From Paenibacillus pinihumi DSM 23905 = JCM 16419 (lineage in GTDB: Bacteria; Bacillota; Bacilli; Paenibacillales; Paenibacillaceae): a stretch of 64,000 nt of DNA. The notes below the pieces were generated by a model. The model did not search any database, had not been told where the DNA came from, and saw nothing but the letters and a program-made list of their open reading frames with translations. A program made the position numbers and the translations under genes. The stretch covers positions 55,622 to 119,621 of the forward strand of contig NZ_AULX01000028.1 in the NCBI RefSeq assembly GCF_000422505.1, in the 5' to 3' direction. Shown one piece after another: positions 1-8,227 of the stretch; position 1 is the first letter of the stretch; each line of letters begins with the position of its first letter.

Positions 1-222
1 AACAAATACTATACATTTCGAGGAATAACCTTCCATTCCGCAAAGAAATTGCGTCCAATACAAATGAGTCTATGGTTGTAGGTATATAGAACCAATATAT
101 TAACATACAGAAATGACCTTATGTCAGTATACCAAGCCGCGGATATTCATTGCAGGCTGGTGGAAAGCAGCTTGGACAGGTACAATATTACTAAAGCCTG
201 CAATTGGAATGGAGGATACACC
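1..222. other. Left edge upstream of lplA
   Basis: AT-rich region without a convincing gene. An open frame upstream of the lplA start adds residues with no homology feel, and the real ribosome binding site lies at 211-215. No clear promoter or structured RNA was recognised. The upstream gene lies outside the window. Confidence 0.5.
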
Positions 223-1239
223 ATGCTGTTTATCGACAACCGCGGGATCACCGATCCTGCGCTGAATTTAGCCCTCGAGGAATATGCGCTTCGGCGCCTG
301 CCCATGACGGACAGCTATCTGCTGTTCTATATTAATGAGCCTTCCATTATTATCGGTAAAAATCAGAACACGATTGAAGAAATCAATGCCGAATATGTGA
401 AAGAGAAGCAGCTTCATGTCGTACGCCGGCTCTCAGGGGGCGGAGCGGTCTATCATGATCTTGGCAATCTGAACTTCAGCTTCATTACGGCTGATGACGG
501 GGAATCGTTCCATAACTTCCGTAAATTTACCGAGCCAGTCATTGAGACGCTCCGCCAGTTGGGCGTCGATGCGGATCTGACCGGACGCAATGATATTCAA
601 GTTGGCGAGCGGAAAATATCGGGTAATGCCCAGTTCGCCACCAAGGGCCGGATGTTCAGCCATGGCACGCTGCTGTTCAACTCTGAAATGGAGCATGTCG
701 CCTCTGCTCTAAAGGTCAAGGCTATGAAGGTAGCATCCAAAAGCACCAAATCTGTCCGTTCCCGTGTCGCCAACATTAGCGAATTTCTTACGGAGCCTCT
801 TACAATTGAGCAGTTCCGTTCCCGCATCCTGCAGCATATTTTTGGTACTGCTGAAGAATCGGGCATCTATCGCTATGAGCTGACTGACGAAGATTGGACA
901 GAGGTCCGCAAGCTTGCGGACGAGCGTTACCGCAATTGGGATTGGAACTATGGCCGCTCGCCAAAATTTAATTTGCGTAGTGCATCTAAGTTCCCGGTTG
1001 GCATCATCGAGACACTGCTGGACATTGAAGAAGGCAGAATAGCGGGGATCAAAATTTATGGCGACTTCTTCGGTGTGAAGGATGTGGCTGAACTGGAGCA
1101 CATGCTCACCGGCATCCGCTACGAGGAAGGCGCAATCGCCTCCGCCCTGGAAAACGTGGATCTGACCGGCTACTTCGGCAAGCTGGAGCAGGATGAATTT
1201 ATCCGGCTGCTGTTTTCAGGCGAGGAAGCTGGGTCTTAA
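223..1239 (+). CDS. lplA: Lipoate-protein ligase A
   Basis: Attaches free lipoate, via lipoyl-AMP, to lysines of the E2 and H subunits of lipoate-dependent complexes in the cytoplasm. The 338-residue protein has the LplA/BPL fold signature RRLSGGGAVYHDLGNLNFS at about residues 68-86 and the catalytic lysine stretch GERKISGNAQ (Lys about 131). A C-terminal accessory domain follows at about 250-338, as in full-length LplA. The ATG at 223 was chosen because GGAGG at 211-215 sits 7 nt upstream; the longer frame from 121 lacks a ribosome binding site. The gene is monocistronic and ends in a strong hairpin terminator. No truncation is seen. Confidence 0.93.
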   Translation: MLFIDNRGITDPALNLALEEYALRRLPMTDSYLLFYINEPSIIIGKNQNTIEEINAEYVKEKQLHVVRRLSGGGAVYHDLGNLNFSFITADDGESFHNFRKFTEPVIETLRQLGVDADLTGRNDIQVGERKISGNAQFATKGRMFSHGTLLFNSEMEHVASALKVKAMKVASKSTKSVRSRVANISEFLTEPLTIEQFRSRILQHIFGTAEESGIYRYELTDEDWTEVRKLADERYRNWDWNYGRSPKFNLRSASKFPVGIIETLLDIEEGRIAGIKIYGDFFGVKDVAELEHMLTGIRYEEGAIASALENVDLTGYFGKLEQDEFIRLLFSGEEAGS

Positions 1240-1300
1240 GCGTTAGCTCCATGATCATGCGGGCAAACTTCAATTCCTCCCATATTCAATATACCCCATT

Positions 1301-1322
1301 AGCGCCTTCGGGCGCTTTTTCT
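1301..1322 (+). terminator. Rho-independent terminator of lplA
   Basis: AGCGCC-TTCG-GGCGCT stem with a UUCG-type tetraloop followed by a T-run, about 60 nt after the lplA stop. Confidence 0.85.
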
Positions 1323-1328
1323 TATGAT

Positions 1329-1411
1329 CAGGTTGACCTGTTAAAAAGAAATTGTCTCTTGCAAATCATCGGAAAAAGATGTATTTTTATATTGACATAT
1401 TTGCAGGTCAA
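1329..1411 (+). promoter_or_regulatory. Candidate TetR operator/promoter region
   Basis: The octamer TTGACCTG at 1333-1340 is part of the near-palindrome CAGGTTGACCTG (1329-1340). It recurs inverted as CAGGTCAA at 1404-1411, which also forms TTGAC-N10-GTCAA (1392-1411) and covers a TTGACA that could be a -35 box. The location directly before the TetR gene suggests autoregulation. This is inference from symmetry only. Confidence 0.4.
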
Positions 1412-1434
1412 AATAAAAAGGATGTGTTGGATCA

Positions 1435-2058
1435 TTGTCACCGCGCACCAAGGAACAAAACCTGGCCATTCGCGAGGAACGGAAGAAACTGATCCTGCAG
1501 ACAGCCGCGAAGCTCTTTCTTCAGCGCGGAACCGGCATGGATATCCGTGATGTCGCCCAGGCGGCACAGATTGGTTACGGAACAGTCTACCATTACTATA
1601 ATAATAAGACGCTGTTGCTGCATGATGTGCTGGAGAACGGCTTTGAACAAGCCGAGGCAGCTGCTGCAGCATTATTGGCGGATAAACAATACCAGAGCCC
1701 GCTCGCACAGCTGGAGCATTATTTAACCCTGCTGCCCGCAACCTGGAGAGAGCATACGTCCGGCTACATCGTCTACAAGCTTGCTGCAGACCAGTTTAAT
1801 TGTCTGGATGCAGAGACACGGCTCATGTATAACCGGCGCTTTAATGATTCCCTGTACGGACCGCTGGCTGCAGTCATTGACAATGCATCGGCAAGTGGAG
1901 CCTTGTCCCCCGGACTGAAGGCCAATAAGACCGCCAATACGCTGATCGGGTCATTAATCGGAGCCTACGGCATTTATATTCATCATGATCAGGCGGCGTT
2001 CGATGCAGAGTTTACTGCACGGCTGCTGCTGCACGGAATAAAGGAGAGCACAACATGA
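1435..2058 (+). CDS. TetR/AcrR family transcriptional regulator
   Basis: A 207-residue one-component repressor. The N-terminal helix-turn-helix spans about residues 15-60 (DIRDVAQAAQIGYGTVYHYY is typical of the TetR recognition region) and the rest is an all-helical ligand-binding domain. The start is a TTG at 1435, preceded only by a modest purine-rich ribosome binding site. The stop overlaps the start of the methionine aminopeptidase gene by 4 nt, so the two are translationally coupled. The ligand cannot be predicted. Inverted octamers upstream are candidate operators. Confidence 0.85.
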   Translation: MSPRTKEQNLAIREERKKLILQTAAKLFLQRGTGMDIRDVAQAAQIGYGTVYHYYNNKTLLLHDVLENGFEQAEAAAAALLADKQYQSPLAQLEHYLTLLPATWREHTSGYIVYKLAADQFNCLDAETRLMYNRRFNDSLYGPLAAVIDNASASGALSPGLKANKTANTLIGSLIGAYGIYIHHDQAAFDAEFTARLLLHGIKESTT

Positions 2059-2804
2059 TTACACTGAAATCCCCACGTCAAATTGAAGAAATGAAACAGG
2101 CCGGCAGGATGGTAGCCGATTGTCACAAGGAAATTGCAGCCATGATCCGCCCCGGCATCACCACACTTGAAATCAACGACTACGTGGAGCGCAGGTTGGC
2201 CGAAATGGGCGGCTCCCAGTTTACAAAAGGTTATAATGGCTATGAATATGCGATCTGCGCCTCTGTAAACGACGTCATTGCACATGGCTTCCCGGACAAA
2301 AAACCGCTGCGGAGCGGCGATATTGTCAAAATTGATATTGTTGCCATTGCTGACGGCTGGATTGGCGATTCCTGCTGGTGTTACGCCGTAGGCGACATTT
2401 CTCCGGAAGCACAGCGTCTAATGCAGATTACCAAAGAATGCATGGATTTGGGCATCAGTCAGGCTGTAGCCGGCAACCGGCTCGGTGACGTCCAGCATGC
2501 CATCCAGCAGCATGCTGAAGCGCATGGCTATTCGGTTGTCCGCGATCTGCTCGGGCATGGCGTCGGCCGTGAACTTCATGAGGAGCCAAACTACCCGCAT
2601 GTGGGCCTGCCTGGCAAGGGAGTACGACTCAAAGAGGGCATGGTCTTTACCATTGAGCCGATGCTAAACGAGGGCACTTACGAGATGAAGATTGATGCCG
2701 ACGGATGGACGGCAAGAACGGCCGATGGCAGGCTGTCCGCCCAATATGAGCATACGATTGCCATTACAAAGGACGGCCCGCTAGTCCTGACCAGTCAGGA
2801 TTAA
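2055..2804 (+). CDS. map: Methionine aminopeptidase, type I
   Basis: Removes N-terminal methionine from nascent proteins; a dinuclear-metal cytosolic enzyme. The 249-residue length fits type I. The metal-site motifs are visible: DIVKIDIV, GDSCWC, HGVGRELHEEPNYPH and TIEPML, then a late EHT. It overlaps a TetR gene by ATGA coupling. That is unlike the usual ribosomal-protein-operon map, so this is probably a second, regulated copy; this last point is inference because the main map is not in the window. A hairpin terminator follows. Confidence 0.92.
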   Translation: MITLKSPRQIEEMKQAGRMVADCHKEIAAMIRPGITTLEINDYVERRLAEMGGSQFTKGYNGYEYAICASVNDVIAHGFPDKKPLRSGDIVKIDIVAIADGWIGDSCWCYAVGDISPEAQRLMQITKECMDLGISQAVAGNRLGDVQHAIQQHAEAHGYSVVRDLLGHGVGRELHEEPNYPHVGLPGKGVRLKEGMVFTIEPMLNEGTYEMKIDADGWTARTADGRLSAQYEHTIAITKDGPLVLTSQD

Positions 2805-2833
2805 GCGGCAATATTTTCGCAGCATAGCAGGAC

Positions 2834-2892
2834 AAAGGGAGAGCGTGCTCCTCAGCCATCGCAAGATCGATGGGCGGAGCATCTCTCCCTTT
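2834..2892 (+). terminator. Terminator-like hairpin after map
   Basis: AAAGGGAGAG at 2834-2843 pairs with CTCTCCCTTT at 2883-2892, extended by GCTCC/GGAGC inside. The right arm ends in a pyrimidine-rich stretch. Confidence 0.65.
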
Positions 2893-2905
2893 CTCTATTT
2901 ATAAA

Positions 2906-2936
2906 TGAATATGGCTTCCTATTTGGGGAAATAGTA
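2906..2936 (+). promoter_or_regulatory. Candidate forespore sigma-G promoter of ger operon
   Basis: TGAATA at 2906-2911, an 18-nt spacer, then AATAGTA at 2930-2936. This resembles the sigma-G pattern (TGAATA, CATACTA) expected for germinant receptor operons and lies 87 nt before the gerA-type start. Pattern match only. Confidence 0.4.
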
Positions 2937-3022
2937 AGAGCACATCACACCAGACTTTACCTGCATGCCCACGATTTCCATGCCGAATGCAGCAGACCAT
3001 TTATGAGAAGGGGGTTGAAACA

Positions 3023-4597
3023 GTGAAGAAACAGGATACGAAGAGCCGCCTCTCTGACAGCTCTGAATCTTGTGAATCACCACAAACGCAGGATGGCACG
3101 CAATACGTTCAATCCCCCCTCTCTTCCAATTTGACGATCAACCGGCAGGGGGTTGAGCATCTGTTTGCCGATTGCTCCGATCTGATTCTTCTTCCCTGGA
3201 GCTACGGGCCCAACCTGTCTGAACAGGCATTTTCGGTATATTTTGAAACTATGATCCAGCACCAGCATGTGAACTATGTCAAGGAAACCTTGCAGGATCT
3301 GGTCAGCCACAGAGTAGGGACAGCTGAATCAGTCACTCCTGAGCAAATTATCCGCTTTTTTCAGAATAATGGAGTATCCAGCGGGACAGCTGAATTATTG
3401 AACAGCTTTGATGAGGTAGCCCGCCATATCGCTGAAGGATGTCTGGTCATCTTTTTCGAGAAATGGAACCAGGCTCTAAGCTATAAGGCAATGGGGGTTA
3501 CGAAGCGACAGGTATCCGAGCCTATTACAGAACCTGTGGTTCAAGGGCCACATTTCAGCACGATTGAGGATCTTAATACAAACATTGGCCTTATACGCCA
3601 TCTGCTTCAGTCGCCACGTCTAAAGTTCAATATTTTTACTACAGGGATAGAATGCCAGCGGACGATCTGCTATGGCTATCTGGACGGAGCCGTCAATCCC
3701 GAGTCTCTGGCTCAATTTCAGACCAGGATTAAGGATATTCATGATGAAGAAATTCTTGAGGTTTCCTATCTGGAGGAATGGATTGAAGATTCGGTATACT
3801 CTCCGTTCCCTCAAGTCCGTTATACTGAGCGTCCGGACAGTGCGGTTGCCGCATTGCTTGATGGCAAAATTATTGCGATGGTAAACGGTTCGCCTACCGT
3901 CCTCATCTGTCCGGGCAACTTCTATGAGTTTCTTATGAGCAGCGAGGACTATTACCAGCGCACGATCTTTTCCTCGCTGATCCGTTTTTTACGGATCGGC
4001 GCATTTTTCATCGCGCTGATGCTCCCCAGCACCTATGTGGCCTTATCCACCTTCCATTCCGAGCTGATTCCGACGGTATTGTTGCTGGCGATCCTGGACA
4101 CAAGGGAAGGAATACCGTTCCCGGCTTTCATGGAGGCACTCATTATGGAAATTTTCTTCGAGCTGCTGCGGGAGGCCGGAATAAGACTGCCGCGTCCAAT
4201 CGGTTCAGCGGTCAGCATCGTTGGCGCACTTGTCATCGGTCAAGCGGCTATTCAGGCGAAGATTGCCTCTCCTGTCATGGTCATCGTCGTTGCGCTTACT
4301 GGAATCGCCTCGTTCGCCCTGCCCCAGTACAGCATGGCGATTGCCCTGCGCATTATGCGCTTCCCGCTTATGGTCCTGGGCGCCACTCTCGGAGGACTCG
4401 GCATTATGGTAGGCTTCCTGCTGGCCCTGCTCCATCTGTGCACGCTTCGTTCTCTGGGCCAGCCTTATCTGGCGCCGACTGCACCTCTTGATATCAGGCA
4501 ACTGCGGGATGTGCTAATCATGGTTCCGCGCAAATTTCTGCTCCGGCGTCCGCGCAACCGCCACATGCACCGGAGACCAAGGAAGCGTGCAAAATGA
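3023..4597 (+). CDS. GerA-family spore germination protein, A subunit
   Basis: Large subunit of a nutrient germinant receptor in the spore inner membrane. The protein of about 524 residues has a soluble N-terminal half (residues 40-290), then hydrophobic segments in about 310-480 and a very basic tail (RRPRNRHMHRRPRKRAK), as in GerAA/GerKA. GTG at 3023 was chosen because AAGGGGG at 3008-3014 is well spaced; the ATG at 2987 has no ribosome binding site. The stop overlaps the next gene by ATGA. The order A-C-small protein-B makes one operon. Specificity (amino acid or sugar) cannot be read from sequence. Confidence 0.9.
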   Translation: MKKQDTKSRLSDSSESCESPQTQDGTQYVQSPLSSNLTINRQGVEHLFADCSDLILLPWSYGPNLSEQAFSVYFETMIQHQHVNYVKETLQDLVSHRVGTAESVTPEQIIRFFQNNGVSSGTAELLNSFDEVARHIAEGCLVIFFEKWNQALSYKAMGVTKRQVSEPITEPVVQGPHFSTIEDLNTNIGLIRHLLQSPRLKFNIFTTGIECQRTICYGYLDGAVNPESLAQFQTRIKDIHDEEILEVSYLEEWIEDSVYSPFPQVRYTERPDSAVAALLDGKIIAMVNGSPTVLICPGNFYEFLMSSEDYYQRTIFSSLIRFLRIGAFFIALMLPSTYVALSTFHSELIPTVLLLAILDTREGIPFPAFMEALIMEIFFELLREAGIRLPRPIGSAVSIVGALVIGQAAIQAKIASPVMVIVVALTGIASFALPQYSMAIALRIMRFPLMVLGATLGGLGIMVGFLLALLHLCTLRSLGQPYLAPTAPLDIRQLRDVLIMVPRKFLLRRPRNRHMHRRPRKRAK

Positions 4598-5778
4598 GGC
4601 GGCGTTCGATCAGGGTGGCTCTTTTGCTCGTATCTGCTGCACTGCTGCTGTCAGGCTGCTGGGATAAAGCGGAGCTCATCGAGTTTGGCTACGTCCAGGC
4701 CGTTGCCATTGACAAGTCCATGAATGAAAGCATTGAACTGACTACACTGTTCTACAACCCATCCGGCCATGGTGAAAGTACCGGGATGACCGCGCAGCCA
4801 AAGATGGCCATACCCATTGTAACCGAAGCGGACTCTGTCTTTGAGGCCGTCCAGGATATCCCGCTTCATTTCGGGAGGAGAGCCAAATGGGACCACATGC
4901 GCATTATTATGATCAGCGAGGAGTTGGCCAGAAGCATGCCGCTCGGCGAGATACTTGATTTTTTTTCCCGCAACAGCGAACAACGGGCCACTGTACTGCT
5001 GCTGATCACAAAAGGAAAAGCCAAGGATTATATCATGATCAAGCCTTATATTGAATATACAATCGGACAGCAACTTCGGAAAATTGAGGATACCGTCTCC
5101 AGATATTCTGCCAAAACGACGAAGCTGCCCTTGTATGAACTGGCGATTCAACTGATGGGACAAACCAATACCGCGATGCTTCCTTATGCGTATACAACCG
5201 CCAATTCCAACGATATCGTCGTAGCCGGAATTGCCCTGTTCAAGGACCAGCTGCTGACCGGGAATATTGTGACCCCTTCCGATACCCAGCCGCTGCTTAT
5301 GCTGCTCGACCGCTACAAGCAAGGGATTATTGAGCTGCCCTGCCCGGCAACAGATGGGAAAAAAAGAAACGTGGGCGAATCGTTTGAAGTGATTTCAACC
5401 AATACCAGGCTCAAACCAAAAATTCAAGGCGATGAGCTTACCATTCAGGTAAAAAGCAAAATTAAGGGAACGGTTAGCGAGCTTCATTGTACAACGCTCA
5501 TGACAATGGATGACGAGCGCAAGATGCGAATGCGTGTTGCCGAGCAAATTACGAAGGAAATGAAATTAATGATTGGACGGCTGCAAAAGAGACGGCTGGA
5601 TGCGCTCAATATTGGCAACAAAATTTACCGCCATTATCCGCAGCTTTGGAAGAAATGGAAGCCTTCGTGGGAGGAGCGTTTCGCTGCCGCGAAATTTGAC
5701 ATTTCCATTGATGTAGATATTTTGAACACCGGCTTAAACATCGGGGAGACATTCGGAAAGAAGGAGAAAAACGAATGA
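4594..5778 (+). CDS. GerC-family germination lipoprotein
   Basis: C subunit of the germinant receptor, a lipoprotein on the outer face of the spore inner membrane. The 394-residue protein has a lipoprotein signal with lipobox LLLSGC and lipidated Cys22. The GerAC signature WDKAELIEFGYVQAVAID follows at once, and the long C-terminal domain contains KTTKLPLYEL and SKIKGTVSEL blocks. Start and stop overlap both neighbours by 4 nt, so subunit synthesis is coupled. Confidence 0.92.
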   Translation: MRRRSIRVALLLVSAALLLSGCWDKAELIEFGYVQAVAIDKSMNESIELTTLFYNPSGHGESTGMTAQPKMAIPIVTEADSVFEAVQDIPLHFGRRAKWDHMRIIMISEELARSMPLGEILDFFSRNSEQRATVLLLITKGKAKDYIMIKPYIEYTIGQQLRKIEDTVSRYSAKTTKLPLYELAIQLMGQTNTAMLPYAYTTANSNDIVVAGIALFKDQLLTGNIVTPSDTQPLLMLLDRYKQGIIELPCPATDGKKRNVGESFEVISTNTRLKPKIQGDELTIQVKSKIKGTVSELHCTTLMTMDDERKMRMRVAEQITKEMKLMIGRLQKRRLDALNIGNKIYRHYPQLWKKWKPSWEERFAAAKFDISIDVDILNTGLNIGETFGKKEKNE

Positions 5779-6017
5779 TTGCAAAAGTTTCCATGCTTCT
5801 GGCGGCAATCGCCATTATGCTGCTCAGCGACAAGTCGGCCTTAAGCAAGGCGGATAAGCATGCACGAATTATTTATGCAATTCTGATGCTGCCTGTGCTC
5901 TACCTTGGCATCCTGTTCGTAACAGAGGTACGGTGGCCCAACTTGGATGAGCTGCTCCGCTACCTGTTCTCCGGTCCGGCTCAGGCAATTATTTCGAATC
6001 TGAACGAAGCTCCGTGA
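5775..6017 (+). CDS. Small two-helix membrane protein in ger operon
   Basis: An 80-residue protein with two hydrophobic helices (about residues 4-18 and 32-50), a charged linker between them and an amphipathic C-terminus. It overlaps gerC by ATGA and precedes gerB by 32 nt, so it is surely co-transcribed. Size and topology match the small D-type proteins with two transmembrane segments reported in some Bacillus germinant receptor operons, though the position between C and B is less usual. The D-subunit function is inferred from context. Confidence 0.75.
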   Translation: MIAKVSMLLAAIAIMLLSDKSALSKADKHARIIYAILMLPVLYLGILFVTEVRWPNLDELLRYLFSGPAQAIISNLNEAP

Positions 6018-6049
6018 GCCGCATACCCCGATGAAAGGAGGGCCGCACA

Positions 6050-7153
6050 TTGAATAACAAACAGGAGAGCGTGAGCTCCTTGCAATTGGCTTCCTTATTA
6101 CTGACCTTTGCAACAGGCTCCTCAATTATTTTCATCCCGGGGCAGATGACCAACGCTGCCAAAAACGGCGCCTGGATTTCAATCCTTATCTCCTACCTGA
6201 TGGGCGCTATCATACTGGCAGCTCTGATCTACCTGTACAAGCGGGCTCCGGAGCTATCCTGGGTTGAATTTATGAGGAAGACGGTCGGCAACTGGATCAC
6301 GACACTGCTGCTTATTCCGTTTATCATTGTACTGTTTTGGCAGCTTGCGGCGATTGTGATTGAAATCGGAGGGTTTTTCAAAAGCACGATGATGAAGGAT
6401 ACGCCGAACTCAATCATTCAGGGGCTGTTTTTTTTGACAGCTGCCTTGACTGCCCGCGCAGGTATTGAGGTGATGTCCAGGATGTTCACCATGCTCCTCG
6501 TATTCATGTATGTTTTTGTTGTTTTTGTGCTGCTGCTCGCCTCTCCGTTGTTTCATGGCGAATATCTGCTCCCGGTCATGCCCGAGGGCTTCAAACCGAT
6601 TTTATATGGGGCTTATATTTCCTATGGCTTTCCTTACGCGGAGATTGCGCTGTTTTCGCTGCTGCTTCCTTTTACCCGAAAAAAGGAATCCGGCCGCCTG
6701 ACAAAATATTTGCAATTGGCACTGTTTATCAACTGCCTGACCCTCATCTTATCCATCTTGTGCACCATTATGGTATTGGGACCGATGTCAGGACATCTGA
6801 ATTACTCCCTGTTCCAGCTTGCCCGGCTGATCTCTATCCAGGATATTCTGGAGCGGGTAGAGTCTGTCATCGGTTTCTCCCTTATTATTGGGGTCTATAT
6901 GAAAGCTGCGATTGTGCTGTTCATGATGACGACGGTGCTGTCAGATTGGTTTAAAATCAAAGACAACCGTTTTCTGACCTATCCCGTGGCGCTCATCGGC
7001 CTGCTGCTGTCCTTGTCGATGTACCCGAACGAAATTACGTATTTCGTAGACGGCTATACAATGTGGGGGCTGATCGATCATACCGCCTATGTAATGCCCT
7101 TGGTGATCGTCTTCATCGTTGCGCTGTTCAAGCGAAAAAAAGCGGCGCAGTAG
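6050..7153 (+). CDS. GerB-family spore germination permease
   Basis: B subunit of the germinant receptor, an APC-superfamily-like integral membrane protein thought to form the germinant site. 367 residues with about ten hydrophobic helices and short basic loops, and an N-terminus (SVSSLQLASLLLTFATGSSI) typical of GerAB/GerKB proteins. The start is TTG at 6050 with AAAGGAGG at 6034-6041. It is the last gene of the operon and is followed by a terminator. Confidence 0.92.
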   Translation: MNNKQESVSSLQLASLLLTFATGSSIIFIPGQMTNAAKNGAWISILISYLMGAIILAALIYLYKRAPELSWVEFMRKTVGNWITTLLLIPFIIVLFWQLAAIVIEIGGFFKSTMMKDTPNSIIQGLFFLTAALTARAGIEVMSRMFTMLLVFMYVFVVFVLLLASPLFHGEYLLPVMPEGFKPILYGAYISYGFPYAEIALFSLLLPFTRKKESGRLTKYLQLALFINCLTLILSILCTIMVLGPMSGHLNYSLFQLARLISIQDILERVESVIGFSLIIGVYMKAAIVLFMMTTVLSDWFKIKDNRFLTYPVALIGLLLSLSMYPNEITYFVDGYTMWGLIDHTAYVMPLVIVFIVALFKRKKAAQ

Positions 7154-7197
7154 CATGACACAGCAGCAGACATCCGCGCTCCAAGCCACTCACAACC

Positions 7198-7227
7198 GGG
7201 AGACCTCACGGAGGCCTCCCTTTCTTC
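7198..7227 (+). terminator. Terminator of ger operon
   Basis: GGGAGACCTC at 7198-7207 and GAGGCCTCCC at 7211-7220 form a GC-rich stem, followed by TTTCTTCT. It lies between the ger operon and the convergent tauD-like gene. Confidence 0.75.
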
Positions 7228-7230
7228 TCC

Positions 7231-8160
7231 TTATGCGGATTCAGCTTCTGACTCCTTGGGCCGTGCCGAGCGGGTTACGCTCTGACGCCCGTCCACACTG
7301 ACCGGAATATCCCCGTCAATCGTTACCCGCCGCACGACCCGCTGCTGCCCCCCGTAATCATTGATCGCATAATGCTGGGTCGCGCGGTTATCCCAAATGA
7401 CCACATCCCCCGCCGACCAGCGCCAGCGCACCGTATTTTCAAGCTTCGTCACATGTCCTTGCAGGACGGAGAGAAGCTGGGCGGAGTCGATGGATGGAAG
7501 TCCGATAATTTTCTTGGCGAAATGCCCCAGCACAAGCGAGCGTTCGCCTGTTTCTGGATGCACCCTTACAACCGGATGCTCCGTTTCATATACCGTGGAT
7601 GTGAACACCTGCCTGTGATGGCGGCGGTCCGCATCTGCCACCTGGCTGCGCTGCGCCGCATAGTCATAATCATTTGTATGCACCGCCCACAGGCGGTCAG
7701 CCAGCCGCTTCAGCTCTTCAGGAAGCTGCTCATAGGCGGAAGCGGTATTGGCCCACACTGTATCGCCGCCCGCTTCGGGAACGACAACAGCACGCAGCAC
7801 GGAGATTTCCGGGTAGGCATCGACGAAAGTTACATCCGTATGCCAGGAATCCGCACGACCGCCGTGATCGGAATTCAGCTCCAGCACATAGCTGGTGCCC
7901 GGCTTGATCGGTACCGTCGGATGCGCAACCGGACGGCCGAGACGCTGGGCGAATGCCTCCTGTCCGGCATCGTCCAAGTGCTGCTGCCCCTTAATGAAGA
8001 TCACCTTGTACTTGAGCAGTGCTGACCGGAGCTGCTTCAATACTCCAGCATCCAGATCCGCCTCCAGACGGATGCCCCTGATTTCCGCGCCGATCCGGCC
8101 TGCAACCGGATGAACGTTCAATGTCTGGCCCGCCACTTGGGATATTTCATGTTGACTCAT
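7231..8160 (-). CDS. TauD/TfdA-family Fe(II)/2-oxoglutarate dioxygenase
   Basis: Probable 2-oxoglutarate-dependent dioxygenase releasing sulfite from an organosulfonate, as TauD does with taurine. 309 residues. The iron ligands are visible as WHTDVTF (HxD, about residue 110) and a distal His in QHYAINDY, and the 2-oxoglutarate-binding Arg lies in VVRRVTIDG. The ATG at 8160 has GGAGG at 8168-8172; an upstream in-frame ATG does not. It is the last gene of a five-gene operon with an SsuABC/TauABC importer and an FMN monooxygenase. The actual substrate is unknown. Confidence 0.85.
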   Translation of the reverse strand: MSQHEISQVAGQTLNVHPVAGRIGAEIRGIRLEADLDAGVLKQLRSALLKYKVIFIKGQQHLDDAGQEAFAQRLGRPVAHPTVPIKPGTSYVLELNSDHGGRADSWHTDVTFVDAYPEISVLRAVVVPEAGGDTVWANTASAYEQLPEELKRLADRLWAVHTNDYDYAAQRSQVADADRRHHRQVFTSTVYETEHPVVRVHPETGERSLVLGHFAKKIIGLPSIDSAQLLSVLQGHVTKLENTVRWRWSAGDVVIWDNRATQHYAINDYGGQQRVVRRVTIDGDIPVSVDGRQSVTRSARPKESEAESA

Positions 8161-8227
8161 ACTTATCGCCTCCAATTTTTTTATTGCAGAACTCTATTCT
8201 GGCAGGTGACTTTTCGATATGCAGCAG

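Noticed and set aside
121..222. Longer N-terminus for lipoate-protein ligase
   Set aside because: The extra 34 residues are unlike the family and the GGAGG site supports ATG 223.
7372..8025. Long plus-strand frame opposite the TauD-like gene
   Set aside because: Antisense shadow of a well-supported gene with iron-binding motifs; no ribosome binding site or homology.
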